Assembly (NCBI GenBank): GCA_022072085.1
Contig: JAJVII010000018.1
Span: 116,240-180,239, forward strand
Length of the DNA stretch: 64,000 bases
DNA from: Phycisphaerae bacterium
GTDB taxonomy: Bacteria; Planctomycetota; Phycisphaerae; JAJVII01
Direction of reading: 5' to 3'
Under the pieces are notes generated by a model, which ran no database searches, was not told the origin of the DNA, and saw only the letters and a list, made by a program, of their open reading frames with translations. A program made the position numbers and the translations under genes. Each line of letters starts with the position of its first letter. Within the stretch, counting starts at the first letter, position 1. Positions 34,105-42,303 of the stretch are shown piece after piece.

Positions 34105-35481
34105 CTACATCAGGGCTTCGTCGGCTGTCACCCGGCGCTGGCCGGCGGGGCGGATTTCGGGCGGGGGGTCGATAGTCGCGGGCGGCTCGCCGGCGTCGGC
34201 GAGTCGGCGGAGCAGGCGCTCGCGCATCACGTCGCAGACGACGCGGTGGCTCTTGAGGTCGACCAGGTTGCGCAGCTCGTGCGGGTCGGACGCCAGATCG
34301 TAGAGATACTGCTCGACGTAGCGTTCGGCGCCGGCGTCGTTGCGCGTGTCGGCGCCGGGGGCGTCCACGCCGTACTTCCAGCGTTGCGTGCGGACGCATC
34401 GGCCGACCTGCGACTCGCTGATCTGGGCGAAGACGTCGGTCGGCCAATCGGGCACGTCGCGCCCGCCCAGCAACGGCAGGATGCTGCGGCCCTTCATGGC
34501 GGGGGGGACTTGCAGGCCGCAGGCGTCCAGCAGCGTCGGCGGCATGTCGAGGAGGCTGACAAGCTGGCGAAGGCGGCCGCCGCCGTCGAAGCCCGGCCCG
34601 GACAGGGCCATCGGGACGCGGATGGAACTGTCGTGGCAGGAGCGTTTATATTCGCCGTTGCGGGTCTTGAAGTGGCAGCCGTGGTCGCTGGTGAACAGCA
34701 CTACGGTGTTGCGGCGGAGGTCGAGGCTCTTGAGGGCGTCCAGCACGCGGCCGAAGGCCTCGTCGAGGCGCTTGACCATGCCCCAGTATCCGCCCAGGTG
34801 CTGGTGGGTCGTGCCGCCGAGGGCGGCCAGGTCGGCGGGGGTCCATCGGCCGGTGTAGCGCTCGCGATAGCCGTCGGGGGCCGGGTAGTCGTCGAGGTGG
34901 TTCTGGAAATGCGGCTCGATGAAACTGCTGAACAGGAAGAAGGGGTCGTCGCGGTGGCGGTCGATGTAGCGGATGACGCAGTCGGCGACGGCATCGACGC
35001 GATAGCCGGGCAGGTCGTGCGGGCGGCTTTCGGCGTCGAACATGCGCGTGCGGTAGGCGTCGGAGGTGAATTCGAGGCAGTTGGCGGCCAGCCAGTCGGC
35101 GTAGCCGCCGCGATACTCGGGCGAGACGGCCTCGCCGCCGTCGTCCGGTCCGCCCAGGTGCCACTTGCCGATGTAGCCCGTGCGGTAGCCGGCGTCGTTG
35201 AAGCAGTCGGCGAGGGTGCGGTAGTCTCGCGTGAGGTGGGCCCGGCCGTTGGTGAAGCAGCCCGTCTGCGTCGCGTAGAGACCCGTCTGGAGGCAGGCGC
35301 GGGCCGGTCCGCAGACCGGCTGAGGGGTGAAGGCGCAGGCCGGGAACGTGCCCTCGGCGGCCATGCGGTCGAGGTTGGGCGTCAGTTCCAGCGGGTTGCC
35401 GTGCAACCCCATGCTGTCCCATCGCTGCTGGTCGGTGAAGAAGACTACGACGTTGGGTCGGTCGCCGGTTGTGCGCGCCAT
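34105..35481 (-). CDS. Sulfatase (Cys-type)
   Basis: I start at the ATG at 35481 with GGAG six bases upstream; the frame extends to 35544. The product is 458 residues. VVVFFTDQQRWDSMG carries the first metal aspartates. Cys57 in CGPAR is the CxPxR residue converted to formylglycine. GYIGKWHLGG and VLFTSDHGCHF complete the active site. It hydrolyses sulfate esters, probably on a polysaccharide or a choline-sulfate-like small molecule. It lacks a signal peptide, which is odd for a polysaccharide sulfatase and suggests a cytoplasmic substrate or a missing N-terminus. The activating radical-SAM enzyme is not in this window. Confidence 0.95.
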   Translation of the reverse strand: MARTTGDRPNVVVFFTDQQRWDSMGLHGNPLELTPNLDRMAAEGTFPACAFTPQPVCGPARACLQTGLYATQTGCFTNGRAHLTRDYRTLADCFNDAGYRTGYIGKWHLGGPDDGGEAVSPEYRGGYADWLAANCLEFTSDAYRTRMFDAESRPHDLPGYRVDAVADCVIRYIDRHRDDPFFLFSSFIEPHFQNHLDDYPAPDGYRERYTGRWTPADLAALGGTTHQHLGGYWGMVKRLDEAFGRVLDALKSLDLRRNTVVLFTSDHGCHFKTRNGEYKRSCHDSSIRVPMALSGPGFDGGGRLRQLVSLLDMPPTLLDACGLQVPPAMKGRSILPLLGGRDVPDWPTDVFAQISESQVGRCVRTQRWKYGVDAPGADTRNDAGAERYVEQYLYDLASDPHELRNLVDLKSHRVVCDVMRERLLRRLADAGEPPATIDPPPEIRPAGQRRVTADEALM

Positions 35482-35629
35482 GTGCGTCTCCAGTGCGGGC
35501 AGGCCGTGACTATAGCAGAAACGGGCGGTGGTGTCGGGGCGCAAATCGCCTTGCGGGGCATCAGGCGCGGGCTTACGATCAAGGGGTGTCGGCCCCCGGC
35601 CCGTCCGCCGCGATCTGGCACAGGTGACT

Positions 35630-36715
35630 ATGCAGCCGAATCAGCCAACTCCGTCCCGTCGCGTGACGCTGCTAGTGCTGGTCGCCTGCGTCGCACTGCT
35701 GCCGGCGTCGGCGGCGCTGCGGGCAGCCGACGGTCCGACCAGCCGCCCCGACGCCGACCCGGCGCTGACGCCCAAAGAGGTCCACACGCTGGAGAAGATG
35801 GCGTCGAAGCTGAACCGCTACCGCTGGGCCGACCCGGTGGTCGAGGAGTTCAAGGACGCCGGCGCCGCGAAGCAGTGGACGGCCGCCATGGGCGGCAAAG
35901 TCGGCGTGGCCAACGGCGAACTGGTCGTCGCGCCGGGCAACGCGAACGGCCTGGTGACCGCCGACCACACGATTCCCAAGGGCCTGACTGACGACGCGAC
36001 CGGGCTGCGGATCGACGTGGACCTGAAGGTCAGCGGGTTGAACAACGTGCCCCAGGCGGGGATCTACCTCTCCAGCCCCGGGGCCCAGTTCTACCAGTGG
36101 GACTACATCTACTTCTTCGCGTTCATGCAGAACGGACGGAATCAGCGGCTCCAGGCGATCGGCCAGGGCGGCCCGCTGACCCAGTCCGACGAGATGAAGA
36201 ACAACCAGCTCGTCCGCGTCACGATGGCCGTGACGGGCAACCGCCTGCACGGGCAGCGCGACGGAAAGAATGATCAGGAGCTGGCGTCGGTGCCGGCACT
36301 GCAGGTCGGCCGGGAGATGCGGATGGGGCTGACGGCGCGCGGCGTAACGATCCGCGTCCAGCGGATCACCTACCGCCGGCTCGTGCCGGTGCACGACCCC
36401 GGCCGGCCGGACCCGGCGCTGTGGCGGGACGCGCCCCTCCCCAGCCAGGAAGCTCTGGACGAGTATCTCCGCCGCCGGGTGATTCCGGCGCTGTCGGCCG
36501 GGTCGTGGCAGGAACGTCACGACGCGACCGAGATGCTGCTGGCCCTGATGCCGCTCTCCCAGCAGGCCGTCGTGGACGCCCTGAAGCGGGGCAACGACCC
36601 CGAGGGCGAGGCCCGCCTGGAGATGGTCCGCTTGAACCTCGCCGTGAAAGTCGAAAAGCTGGACGCTGCCGAGGACACGCCGCCCAAGGCCCCGACGACT
36701 CAGCCCAAGGGGTAG
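35630..36715 (+). CDS. Exported protein of a three-member local family (paralogue B)
   Basis: The ATG at 35630 gives MQPNQPTPSRRVTLLVLVAC and a signal peptide cleaved near LRAADGPT. The frame extends back to 35528 without protein-like content. The 361-residue product has the same order as paralogue A: a TSRP/TTQP linker, a beta-rich domain with YQWDYIYFFAFMQNGRNQRL, then a helical module LDEYLRRRVIPALSAGSWQE followed by RHDATEMLLALM. It ends in APTTQPKG. It lies five bases before paralogue C, so B and C are cotranscribed. Function unknown. Confidence 0.8.
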   Translation: MQPNQPTPSRRVTLLVLVACVALLPASAALRAADGPTSRPDADPALTPKEVHTLEKMASKLNRYRWADPVVEEFKDAGAAKQWTAAMGGKVGVANGELVVAPGNANGLVTADHTIPKGLTDDATGLRIDVDLKVSGLNNVPQAGIYLSSPGAQFYQWDYIYFFAFMQNGRNQRLQAIGQGGPLTQSDEMKNNQLVRVTMAVTGNRLHGQRDGKNDQELASVPALQVGREMRMGLTARGVTIRVQRITYRRLVPVHDPGRPDPALWRDAPLPSQEALDEYLRRRVIPALSAGSWQERHDATEMLLALMPLSQQAVVDALKRGNDPEGEARLEMVRLNLAVKVEKLDAAEDTPPKAPTTQPKG

Positions 36716-36720
36716 GCACC

Positions 36721-37794
36721 ATGTCCGTTCTGCGACACATCCCGTTGGCGATGCTGGCGGCGGCGACGCTGTCGGCCGTCGCCGCCCGGGGCGACGGGCC
36801 GCCCGCGACGCAGCCGGCCTACGACGGGCCGATCACCCCGGCGCTGGTCGAGTCGCTCACCGGCGCGATCGCCAGCCGATTCCGCTACGCCTGGAGCCCC
36901 CCGCTGGCCGATCGGCTCACCGACCCCAAGGCCGCGCCCGACTGGCAGGTGCAGGAGCAAGCGTCGCTGGAGGTCGCGAAGGGGACCATGACGATCAAGC
37001 CGACCGACGCCCGCAACGCCTTCGGCGCCGTGCTCCGCACGCTGCCCAGGGAGCTGCGCGACCAGCCCGGCGGGCGCGTCGACATCTGGCTGACCCTCCC
37101 GGCGGTCGACGCCAACAGTCGGCTGATCCTCTTCCTGCACCAGGGCCAGCCGCAGCGGGTCGCGTGGGACTTCGCCTACTACTTCGCCTACGGACAGAAC
37201 GGCCGACAGCAGCAGCTCTCGCAGTGGATCGGCAACTCGGGCTACCGCGAGGAGCGCTGGTCAGGCCCGCCGATCGTCGCCGGCCAGGTCGTTCACGTCG
37301 CCATGCAGGTCGTCGGCGAGAAGATGACGCTGATCCGCGACGACGGTTCGCATGAGCACAAGGAAGCGGCGGCCATCGCCCTGGACGATCAGACCCGGAT
37401 CGGCCTGGCTGCCTATCGCTGCCAGGCGCAGGTGACGCGGATCGAGTATCGGGCGTTGAAGATGACCGGCTCGCTCGGCGGCGCGGACGCGTGGAAGGGG
37501 ACGCCGTTCGCCGGCCGGGCCCAGTTCGAGGCGTGGCTGGACCGCCGGGCGATCCCGATGCTGGGCGACCCGTCGTTCGAGGCCAGGCGGCGGGCCGCCG
37601 ACCTGCTGGGACGTCTGGGTCCGCTGGCCAGGCCGAGCCTGGAGAAGGCCCGCGACGCGACGCGCGACCCGGAGATCGCCGCCAGCCTGGCGATGCTGCT
37701 GGCGACCAAGCCGACCGGCGCGATCGCCCCGCCGCAGATTGAACTGGAAGAGAAGCCCGCCCCTGCCCCGCCCGACGCCGACGGACAGCCCTGA
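36721..37794 (+). CDS. Exported protein of a three-member local family (paralogue C)
   Basis: The ATG at 36721 follows AAGGGG and lies five bases after the stop of paralogue B. The 357-residue product has a signal peptide (MSVLRHIPLAMLAAATLSAV) and the conserved modules: WDFAYYFAYGQNGRQQQLSQ in the beta-rich domain, and FEAWLDRRAIPMLGDPSFEA with RRRAADLLGRLG in the helical module. The tail is Pro/Ala-rich. The three proteins share the same arrangement but only short stretches are strongly alike, so the duplications are old. An envelope-associated carbohydrate- or protein-binding role is possible but not shown. Confidence 0.8.
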   Translation: MSVLRHIPLAMLAAATLSAVAARGDGPPATQPAYDGPITPALVESLTGAIASRFRYAWSPPLADRLTDPKAAPDWQVQEQASLEVAKGTMTIKPTDARNAFGAVLRTLPRELRDQPGGRVDIWLTLPAVDANSRLILFLHQGQPQRVAWDFAYYFAYGQNGRQQQLSQWIGNSGYREERWSGPPIVAGQVVHVAMQVVGEKMTLIRDDGSHEHKEAAAIALDDQTRIGLAAYRCQAQVTRIEYRALKMTGSLGGADAWKGTPFAGRAQFEAWLDRRAIPMLGDPSFEARRRAADLLGRLGPLARPSLEKARDATRDPEIAASLAMLLATKPTGAIAPPQIELEEKPAPAPPDADGQP

Positions 37795-37802
37795 CCGCCC
37801 GG

Positions 37803-39158
37803 TCAGCGGACCAGTGCGTACTTCAGTACGAACAGCGCCGCGAAGAGATAGACCAGCCACGGGCACTGCCGCGGGCGGCCGCTCAGCAGCTTGGCCAGGG
37901 CGTAGGCGATGAACCCGAACGCAATGCCGTCGCTGATCGAGTAGCTGAAGGGGATCACGGTCAGCGTGAGGAAGGCCGGGATGCCCTCGGTCGGGTCGTC
38001 CCAGCGGATGTCCTTGACGACGGTGAGCATCATCGCGCCCACCGCGATCAGCCCCGGGGCGATGATCGGGTGCAGGCTGGGCCCGCCCATCTCGCCGCCG
38101 ATGAACCGCGCCAGCGGCAGGAAGAAGATCGACGCCAGCAGCAGCGCCGCGGTGACCACGCTGGCCAGTCCGGTGCGGGCGCCGTCGGTGACGCCGGCCG
38201 CCGACTCGATGTAGCTGCTGACCGTGCTCGTGCCCAGCGTCGCGCCCACGACGGTGGCGGTTGCGTCCGCGAGCAGCGCCCGCTCAGCCCGCGGCAGGCG
38301 GCCCTTCTCGTCGAGGAACCCGGCCCGCTCGGCGACGCCGACCAGCGTGCCGACCGTGTCGAACAGATCCAGGAAGAACAGCACGAAGATGATCGTGACC
38401 AGGCCCGTCCAGCCGTGCGTGTGCAGGTCGAACAGGCCGGCGAAGTCCATCTTCCCCAGCGTAGACATCGGGTTGGCCGGCGCCGAGACGACCTGGCCGG
38501 GCCAGCGGGCCAGTCCCAGCGCGGCGGCGATTCCGCCGGTGGCCAGGATGCCCAGCAGGACCGCGCCGCGAATCCGCCAGGCGGTCAGGACCATGATGAT
38601 CGCCAGCCCGCCCAGGCAGGTCAGCGCGACCGGCGAAGTGAGATGGCCCAGCGTGACCAGCGTAGCGGGGTGATCGACGATCAGCCCGCCGTATTGCATG
38701 CCGATCAGGGCGATGAACAGGCCGATGCCCGCGGCGATGGATTTCTTCAGGGCGTCGGGGATGCTGTTGAGCACCGCCGAGCGGAAGCCGAACAGGCTGA
38801 GCGCCACGAACAGCGCGCCGGAGCAGAAGACGGCCGCCAGCCCCTGCTGCCAGGTGAGCACCGACGCCGCCCCCGCGACGCCCGCGCCGCAGACGGTATA
38901 GGCGAAGAACGCGTTGTGCCCCATCGCCGGCGCCTGGGCGACGGGGTAGTTGGCCAGGAACGCCATGAGCAGGCAGCCGACGGCGGCCGACACGCAGGTG
39001 GCCAGCATGACCTGGTCGTGCGGCATGCCCGCCGCCGACAGGATGGCCGGGTTGACGAAAATGATGTAGGACAGAGCCATGAACGTGGAGACCCCGCCGA
39101 CGACTTCGCGGGTCACCGTGCTGCCGCGCTCGGCGATGCGGAACATGATGTGTCCCAT
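37803..39158 (-). CDS. NCS2-family nucleobase permease (AzgA-like)
   Basis: The product is about 451 residues from ATG 39158; ATG 39146, four codons in, has the better spaced GGGA and may be the true start. The N-terminus FRIAERGSTVTREVVGGVST and the following FMALSYIIFVNPAIL match AzgA/PbuG adenine-guanine-hypoxanthine permeases. About 12-14 hydrophobic segments are present. LFDTVGTLVGVAERAG, ADATATVVGATLGTSTVSSY and ESAAGVTDGARTG match the AzgA core (FD.TGT...; GTSTVT.YIESAAG.GARTG). It imports purine bases with protons. It starts 11 bases after the ATPase-partner gene and could be read through from it. Confidence 0.92.
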   Translation of the reverse strand: MGHIMFRIAERGSTVTREVVGGVSTFMALSYIIFVNPAILSAAGMPHDQVMLATCVSAAVGCLLMAFLANYPVAQAPAMGHNAFFAYTVCGAGVAGAASVLTWQQGLAAVFCSGALFVALSLFGFRSAVLNSIPDALKKSIAAGIGLFIALIGMQYGGLIVDHPATLVTLGHLTSPVALTCLGGLAIIMVLTAWRIRGAVLLGILATGGIAAALGLARWPGQVVSAPANPMSTLGKMDFAGLFDLHTHGWTGLVTIIFVLFFLDLFDTVGTLVGVAERAGFLDEKGRLPRAERALLADATATVVGATLGTSTVSSYIESAAGVTDGARTGLASVVTAALLLASIFFLPLARFIGGEMGGPSLHPIIAPGLIAVGAMMLTVVKDIRWDDPTEGIPAFLTLTVIPFSYSISDGIAFGFIAYALAKLLSGRPRQCPWLVYLFAALFVLKYALVR

Positions 39159-39169
39159 CACAGTTGAGT

Positions 39170-39826
39170 TTACGTCTGACTGGACGTCGCACCAAACAAA
39201 TCTCTCAGGACTCGGCGCAACTTTGCGAAGGCCGGGTCGGCGCATCTGGCGAGGCTGACGTTCTCTGCCAGTTCACGGTAGAGGGAGGAGGATCGTGGCC
39301 TGCGCAATTCGCGAAGGGCAGCATTCAATGCTTCCTTTGGACGTGCCGGCTTGACTTGGCCGGGAAAGAGGAAAGCTCGGGCGGGATCGCTTAGCCAGGA
39401 TCTCAGGGACGGCAGTCGATTGGTCCAGCCGAGGACCGCGTCGACCTGCGGTGAATCGCTCCAGGCCCAGGCCTCGAGTTCAGGACAGATGGCAATGGCA
39501 GTCACCTGTTCAACCGCCCACCCTGAGCTTTGGAGTCTTTCTGCAATGTTCTGCTCCATTTGGCTTGCAGTTAGTCTCTTCTCCTGTCCGCTGCCTTCCC
39601 AGTCCAGAAGAACAAGAGCATGGCGATGCGTGCGGCAGAAGGGGCGAAGAAAACTGTGGGCTTCTTTGAATACGCCGCAATCGTGTTCTGGATGCACATA
39701 GTAATCAGCAACGATCGGGCGGATGCCCAGCGATCGCTCTCTGGACAGTATACCTCGCATGGCGTATTCACCGTCTTTGCATGCGGCAAGCACCACGAGA
39801 TCTTTGATCCCCTGCGGTTCCGTCAT
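39170..39826 (-). CDS. Partner of the upstream ATPase; possible defence effector (MAD4/TOPRIM-like)
   Basis: The 218-residue protein starts inside the stop of the ATPase gene: ATGA gives a 4-base overlap, so they are translated together. Conserved-looking segments are LVVLAACKDGEYAMRGILSR, ALVLLDWEGSG, AIAICPELEAWAWSDSP and NVSLARCADPAFAKLRRVL. Several Asp/Glu-rich strands (LLDWEGSG, CPELEAW) would suit a metal-binding TOPRIM-like or nuclease core. From memory of family patterns it resembles the small partner of ATPases in methylation-associated defence loci (MAD4-like). That identification is tentative. Confidence 0.65.
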   Translation of the reverse strand: MTEPQGIKDLVVLAACKDGEYAMRGILSRERSLGIRPIVADYYVHPEHDCGVFKEAHSFLRPFCRTHRHALVLLDWEGSGQEKRLTASQMEQNIAERLQSSGWAVEQVTAIAICPELEAWAWSDSPQVDAVLGWTNRLPSLRSWLSDPARAFLFPGQVKPARPKEALNAALRELRRPRSSSLYRELAENVSLARCADPAFAKLRRVLRDLFGATSSQT

Positions 39827-41085
39827 CCAAGGACTCCCCCCGCAAGCAAGGTGCCTAGACTTATCTCGCCCTTCCAGTTCCGAAGGGCCGGATGGTCGCT
39901 TCCCCTAACGATATCTGTAGCGCCATCATCGTTCTTCTTAAAGCAGAGCACCGTCTCGACATGAGCGGCATTGAGAACAACCGGAGAATGTGATGCTAGC
40001 AGAATCTGGGCATCGTAGACTGAGGAGAGAGATTGAAATATCGTCTCCACAGCTCGGGGGTGAACGCCGTTTTCCGGCTCCTCGATCAAGTAGATGCCCT
40101 TGAATTCTGGCAAATAGGCAGGCAGAGTCAGACCTAACATCCTCAGGGTCCCGTCGGAAACCATCCATGATGGGACCTCTAGCCCGCCGAGATAGCGGAC
40201 GAGTAGATAACGGTGTCTGTCATCCGGCCGCTCAGTCGTACGGATGCTCTGAATATCCGGCAGAGCGGTTCTTAAGTGGGCAACCCACTCTTTCATGCGC
40301 CCTTCATTCCCCGGCGTCTCCAAGACGCTAATTACCCAAGGCAGGTTGCCGCCGTCCGGGTGAAACCCTCGTCTTTGGCCCGGGGGACTTGCCTTACGAA
40401 TAAGAAGGCTGTTCAGAACAAATCGCTGAACGCCTTCCGTAAGCAGGCCCTTGAGCCAAGTGGAAACCGGGAATCGAGCTTCATCCTCGGGAAGATTGCC
40501 TAGAGCCGATTTGCGGGGTCCTATCTTGATCGCCGGGTACCAGCTCTTGCCTGTTTCTTTCTCGACTTCAGAGTAGTAGTTGTCGTTCCCTCCGTAGGTC
40601 TTGGTAATAACTCTCCGAGCCCCGCTTCGCGCCCCGGCCGACAAGAGCGTCTCTGGAGGAAGAAGCGGATCGGGGAACAGGGGCAAAGCCCTAGCCTTCG
40701 GCTCCTCCCAGGATTTGAGAATGACTCTTTCTTCAAGAATCCCGTTCTCACCCGTCTTCTGGTCTTGCCCTACACGAACCTCGTAGCGGATTGTATCAAA
40801 TTCCTGTTTGGGCAGAAGGACCCGCCGATCCTCAGGAATGGCAGCCTCCACAGCTAATTCAAATCGATCACCTGCCCGGCTCCAAACCAAGTCCTCCAAG
40901 TTCTGGCTTCGATCGCGAATTGCCGCTTCCGGGCCCTCGGAAATGGTCTGGCCGAGAAAGGCGACCACATCCAAGAAAGTCGTCTTCCCACTTGCATTGG
41001 GTCCGACGAGGACATGGAATGGCCCTAACGGCTGACGCACGTACCTTAGGCATCGGAAACCTAGAGCCTCTATTAGTCGGATCAT
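39823..41085 (-). CDS. AAA/ABC-type ATPase of an OLD/SMC-like defence or repair pair
   Basis: The 420-residue protein begins MIRLIEALGFRCLRYVRQPL, typical of AAA_21/OLD-like ATPases. Walker A is GPNASGKTT at 28-36. A signature-like SDGTLR occurs at 310-315, Walker B IYLIEEPE at 331-338, and the switch ASHSP ends near residue 368. Between them lies a variable coiled or helical insertion. AGGTGA precedes the ATG. It overlaps the small partner by four bases. Such ATPase-plus-partner pairs include OLD-family, PARIS-like and MADS-type defence modules. Lower GC than neighbouring genes suggests transfer. Actual activity is unproven. Confidence 0.88.
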   Translation of the reverse strand: MIRLIEALGFRCLRYVRQPLGPFHVLVGPNASGKTTFLDVVAFLGQTISEGPEAAIRDRSQNLEDLVWSRAGDRFELAVEAAIPEDRRVLLPKQEFDTIRYEVRVGQDQKTGENGILEERVILKSWEEPKARALPLFPDPLLPPETLLSAGARSGARRVITKTYGGNDNYYSEVEKETGKSWYPAIKIGPRKSALGNLPEDEARFPVSTWLKGLLTEGVQRFVLNSLLIRKASPPGQRRGFHPDGGNLPWVISVLETPGNEGRMKEWVAHLRTALPDIQSIRTTERPDDRHRYLLVRYLGGLEVPSWMVSDGTLRMLGLTLPAYLPEFKGIYLIEEPENGVHPRAVETIFQSLSSVYDAQILLASHSPVVLNAAHVETVLCFKKNDDGATDIVRGSDHPALRNWKGEISLGTLLAGGVLG

Positions 41086-41152
41086 AGGTCACCTTGACTT
41101 CCTGTCCAAGTCACTCCCCGAACCTTTCGCCCAGTCCTAGGAAGCAAGCCGA

Positions 41153-42175
41153 TCAGGCCCCCTCGCTCTGGCGGCGGGCCAGTTCCCACTGCACGGCCTC
41201 GCGGATGCCCTGGTCGTAGCCGATCGTCGCCTTCCAGCCCAGTTCGGTGCGGGCCTTGTTGCAACTGAAGAAGCAGCGTCGCCCGATCAGCCAGACCGAG
41301 TAGCGCGTCGCCAGCGGCGGGCGTTTGCGGCGGGTCAGTCGGCCGAACAGCTCCATCACCAGCGCCCCGAACTTGGCGATGCGGTAGGGCACGTGCTTGA
41401 ACTTCGGTTCGACGCCCAGTTCCTCGGCGATCTTGGTGAAGTATTCCTGCTGCGTGATGACCCCGTCGTTGGAGAGGTTGTAGCTTTCGCCGACGGCCTT
41501 GGGGTTGGTGGCCGCCAGGATGCAGCCCTCGGCCTCGTTGGCGGCGTTGGTCAGGTTCATCCGGTTCTTGCCGTCGCCGATGACCTTCACCTTGCCGCTG
41601 CGGACCGCGTCGACCAGCCGCGGCATGCTCGCCCGGTCGCGCAGGCCGTAAAGCCAGCTCGGCCGGACGACCGTCACCGGGAACTTCGCCTTCTCCCACG
41701 CGTCCCAGACCAGCCGCTCAGCCGCCACCTTGGCGCGGCTGTAATAGCTCCACTTGTGCAGGTTGGCGCCCAGCGGGGCCCGCTCGTCGAGGACGAGCCC
41801 CTCGCCGTCGGGATGGCCGTAGGCCGAAATGCTCGACACGTGCAGGAACCGCCCGACGCCGGCCGCCGTCGCGGCCGCGAGCATGTTGCGCGTGCCCTCG
41901 ATGGTGATCGCAACGAACTGGGGCCAAGGGCCCCAGTCGCCCACGCGGGCCGCGGCGTGATAGACCGTGCCGACGCCCTTGCACGCGCGGGCGAGCGAGT
42001 CGGCGTCGGTCACGTCGCCGTCGACCAGCTCGACGCCCAGACCGGCCAGGAACGCCCGATCGCTGCCGGGGCGCACCAGGGCCCGCACCGGCTGGCCGCG
42101 GTTCACGAGTTGCTCGACGATGTGGCTGCCCAGTAACCCCGTGCCGCCAGTGACCAGGTTCAAGTCGGAGGCCAT
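41153..42175 (-). CDS. NAD-dependent epimerase/dehydratase (3-beta-HSD-like SDR)
   Basis: The 340-residue protein has an extended short-chain-dehydrogenase fold. VTGGTGLLGSHIVEQL is the dinucleotide loop, DVTDADSLARACKGV lies nearby, SSISAYG is the active-site Ser strand, and YYSRAKVAAE is the YxxxK catalytic motif. GDGKNRMNLTNAANEAEGCI follows as in 3-beta-hydroxysteroid dehydrogenase/isomerase-like members. Such enzymes act on nucleotide sugars, sterols or polyketide-like lipids; the subtype suggests a hydrophobic substrate, but this is not certain. It is upstream of the ATPase pair on the same strand, separated by 67 bases. Confidence 0.92.
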   Translation of the reverse strand: MASDLNLVTGGTGLLGSHIVEQLVNRGQPVRALVRPGSDRAFLAGLGVELVDGDVTDADSLARACKGVGTVYHAAARVGDWGPWPQFVAITIEGTRNMLAAATAAGVGRFLHVSSISAYGHPDGEGLVLDERAPLGANLHKWSYYSRAKVAAERLVWDAWEKAKFPVTVVRPSWLYGLRDRASMPRLVDAVRSGKVKVIGDGKNRMNLTNAANEAEGCILAATNPKAVGESYNLSNDGVITQQEYFTKIAEELGVEPKFKHVPYRIAKFGALVMELFGRLTRRKRPPLATRYSVWLIGRRCFFSCNKARTELGWKATIGYDQGIREAVQWELARRQSEGA

Positions 42176-42224
42176 TCAATCCCTTTCTGTGCCCGCGGGT
42201 CGTTCGTCCGCACCGGACCGGCGC

Positions 42225-42252
42225 TTGTGGCCGGACCGGGAGCCTGTAGAAT
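42225..42252 (+). promoter_or_regulatory. Candidate sigma-70-type promoter of the deacetylase-like lipoprotein
   Basis: TTGTGG, 16 bases, TAGAAT. The ATG is 51 bases beyond the -10 box. The upstream gene runs in the opposite direction. Confidence 0.5.
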
Positions 42253-42303
42253 GTAAACGCCGACTAGCGTGCCGTCAAGGAAACCCGGAAGTGGAGCCTC
42301 GCC

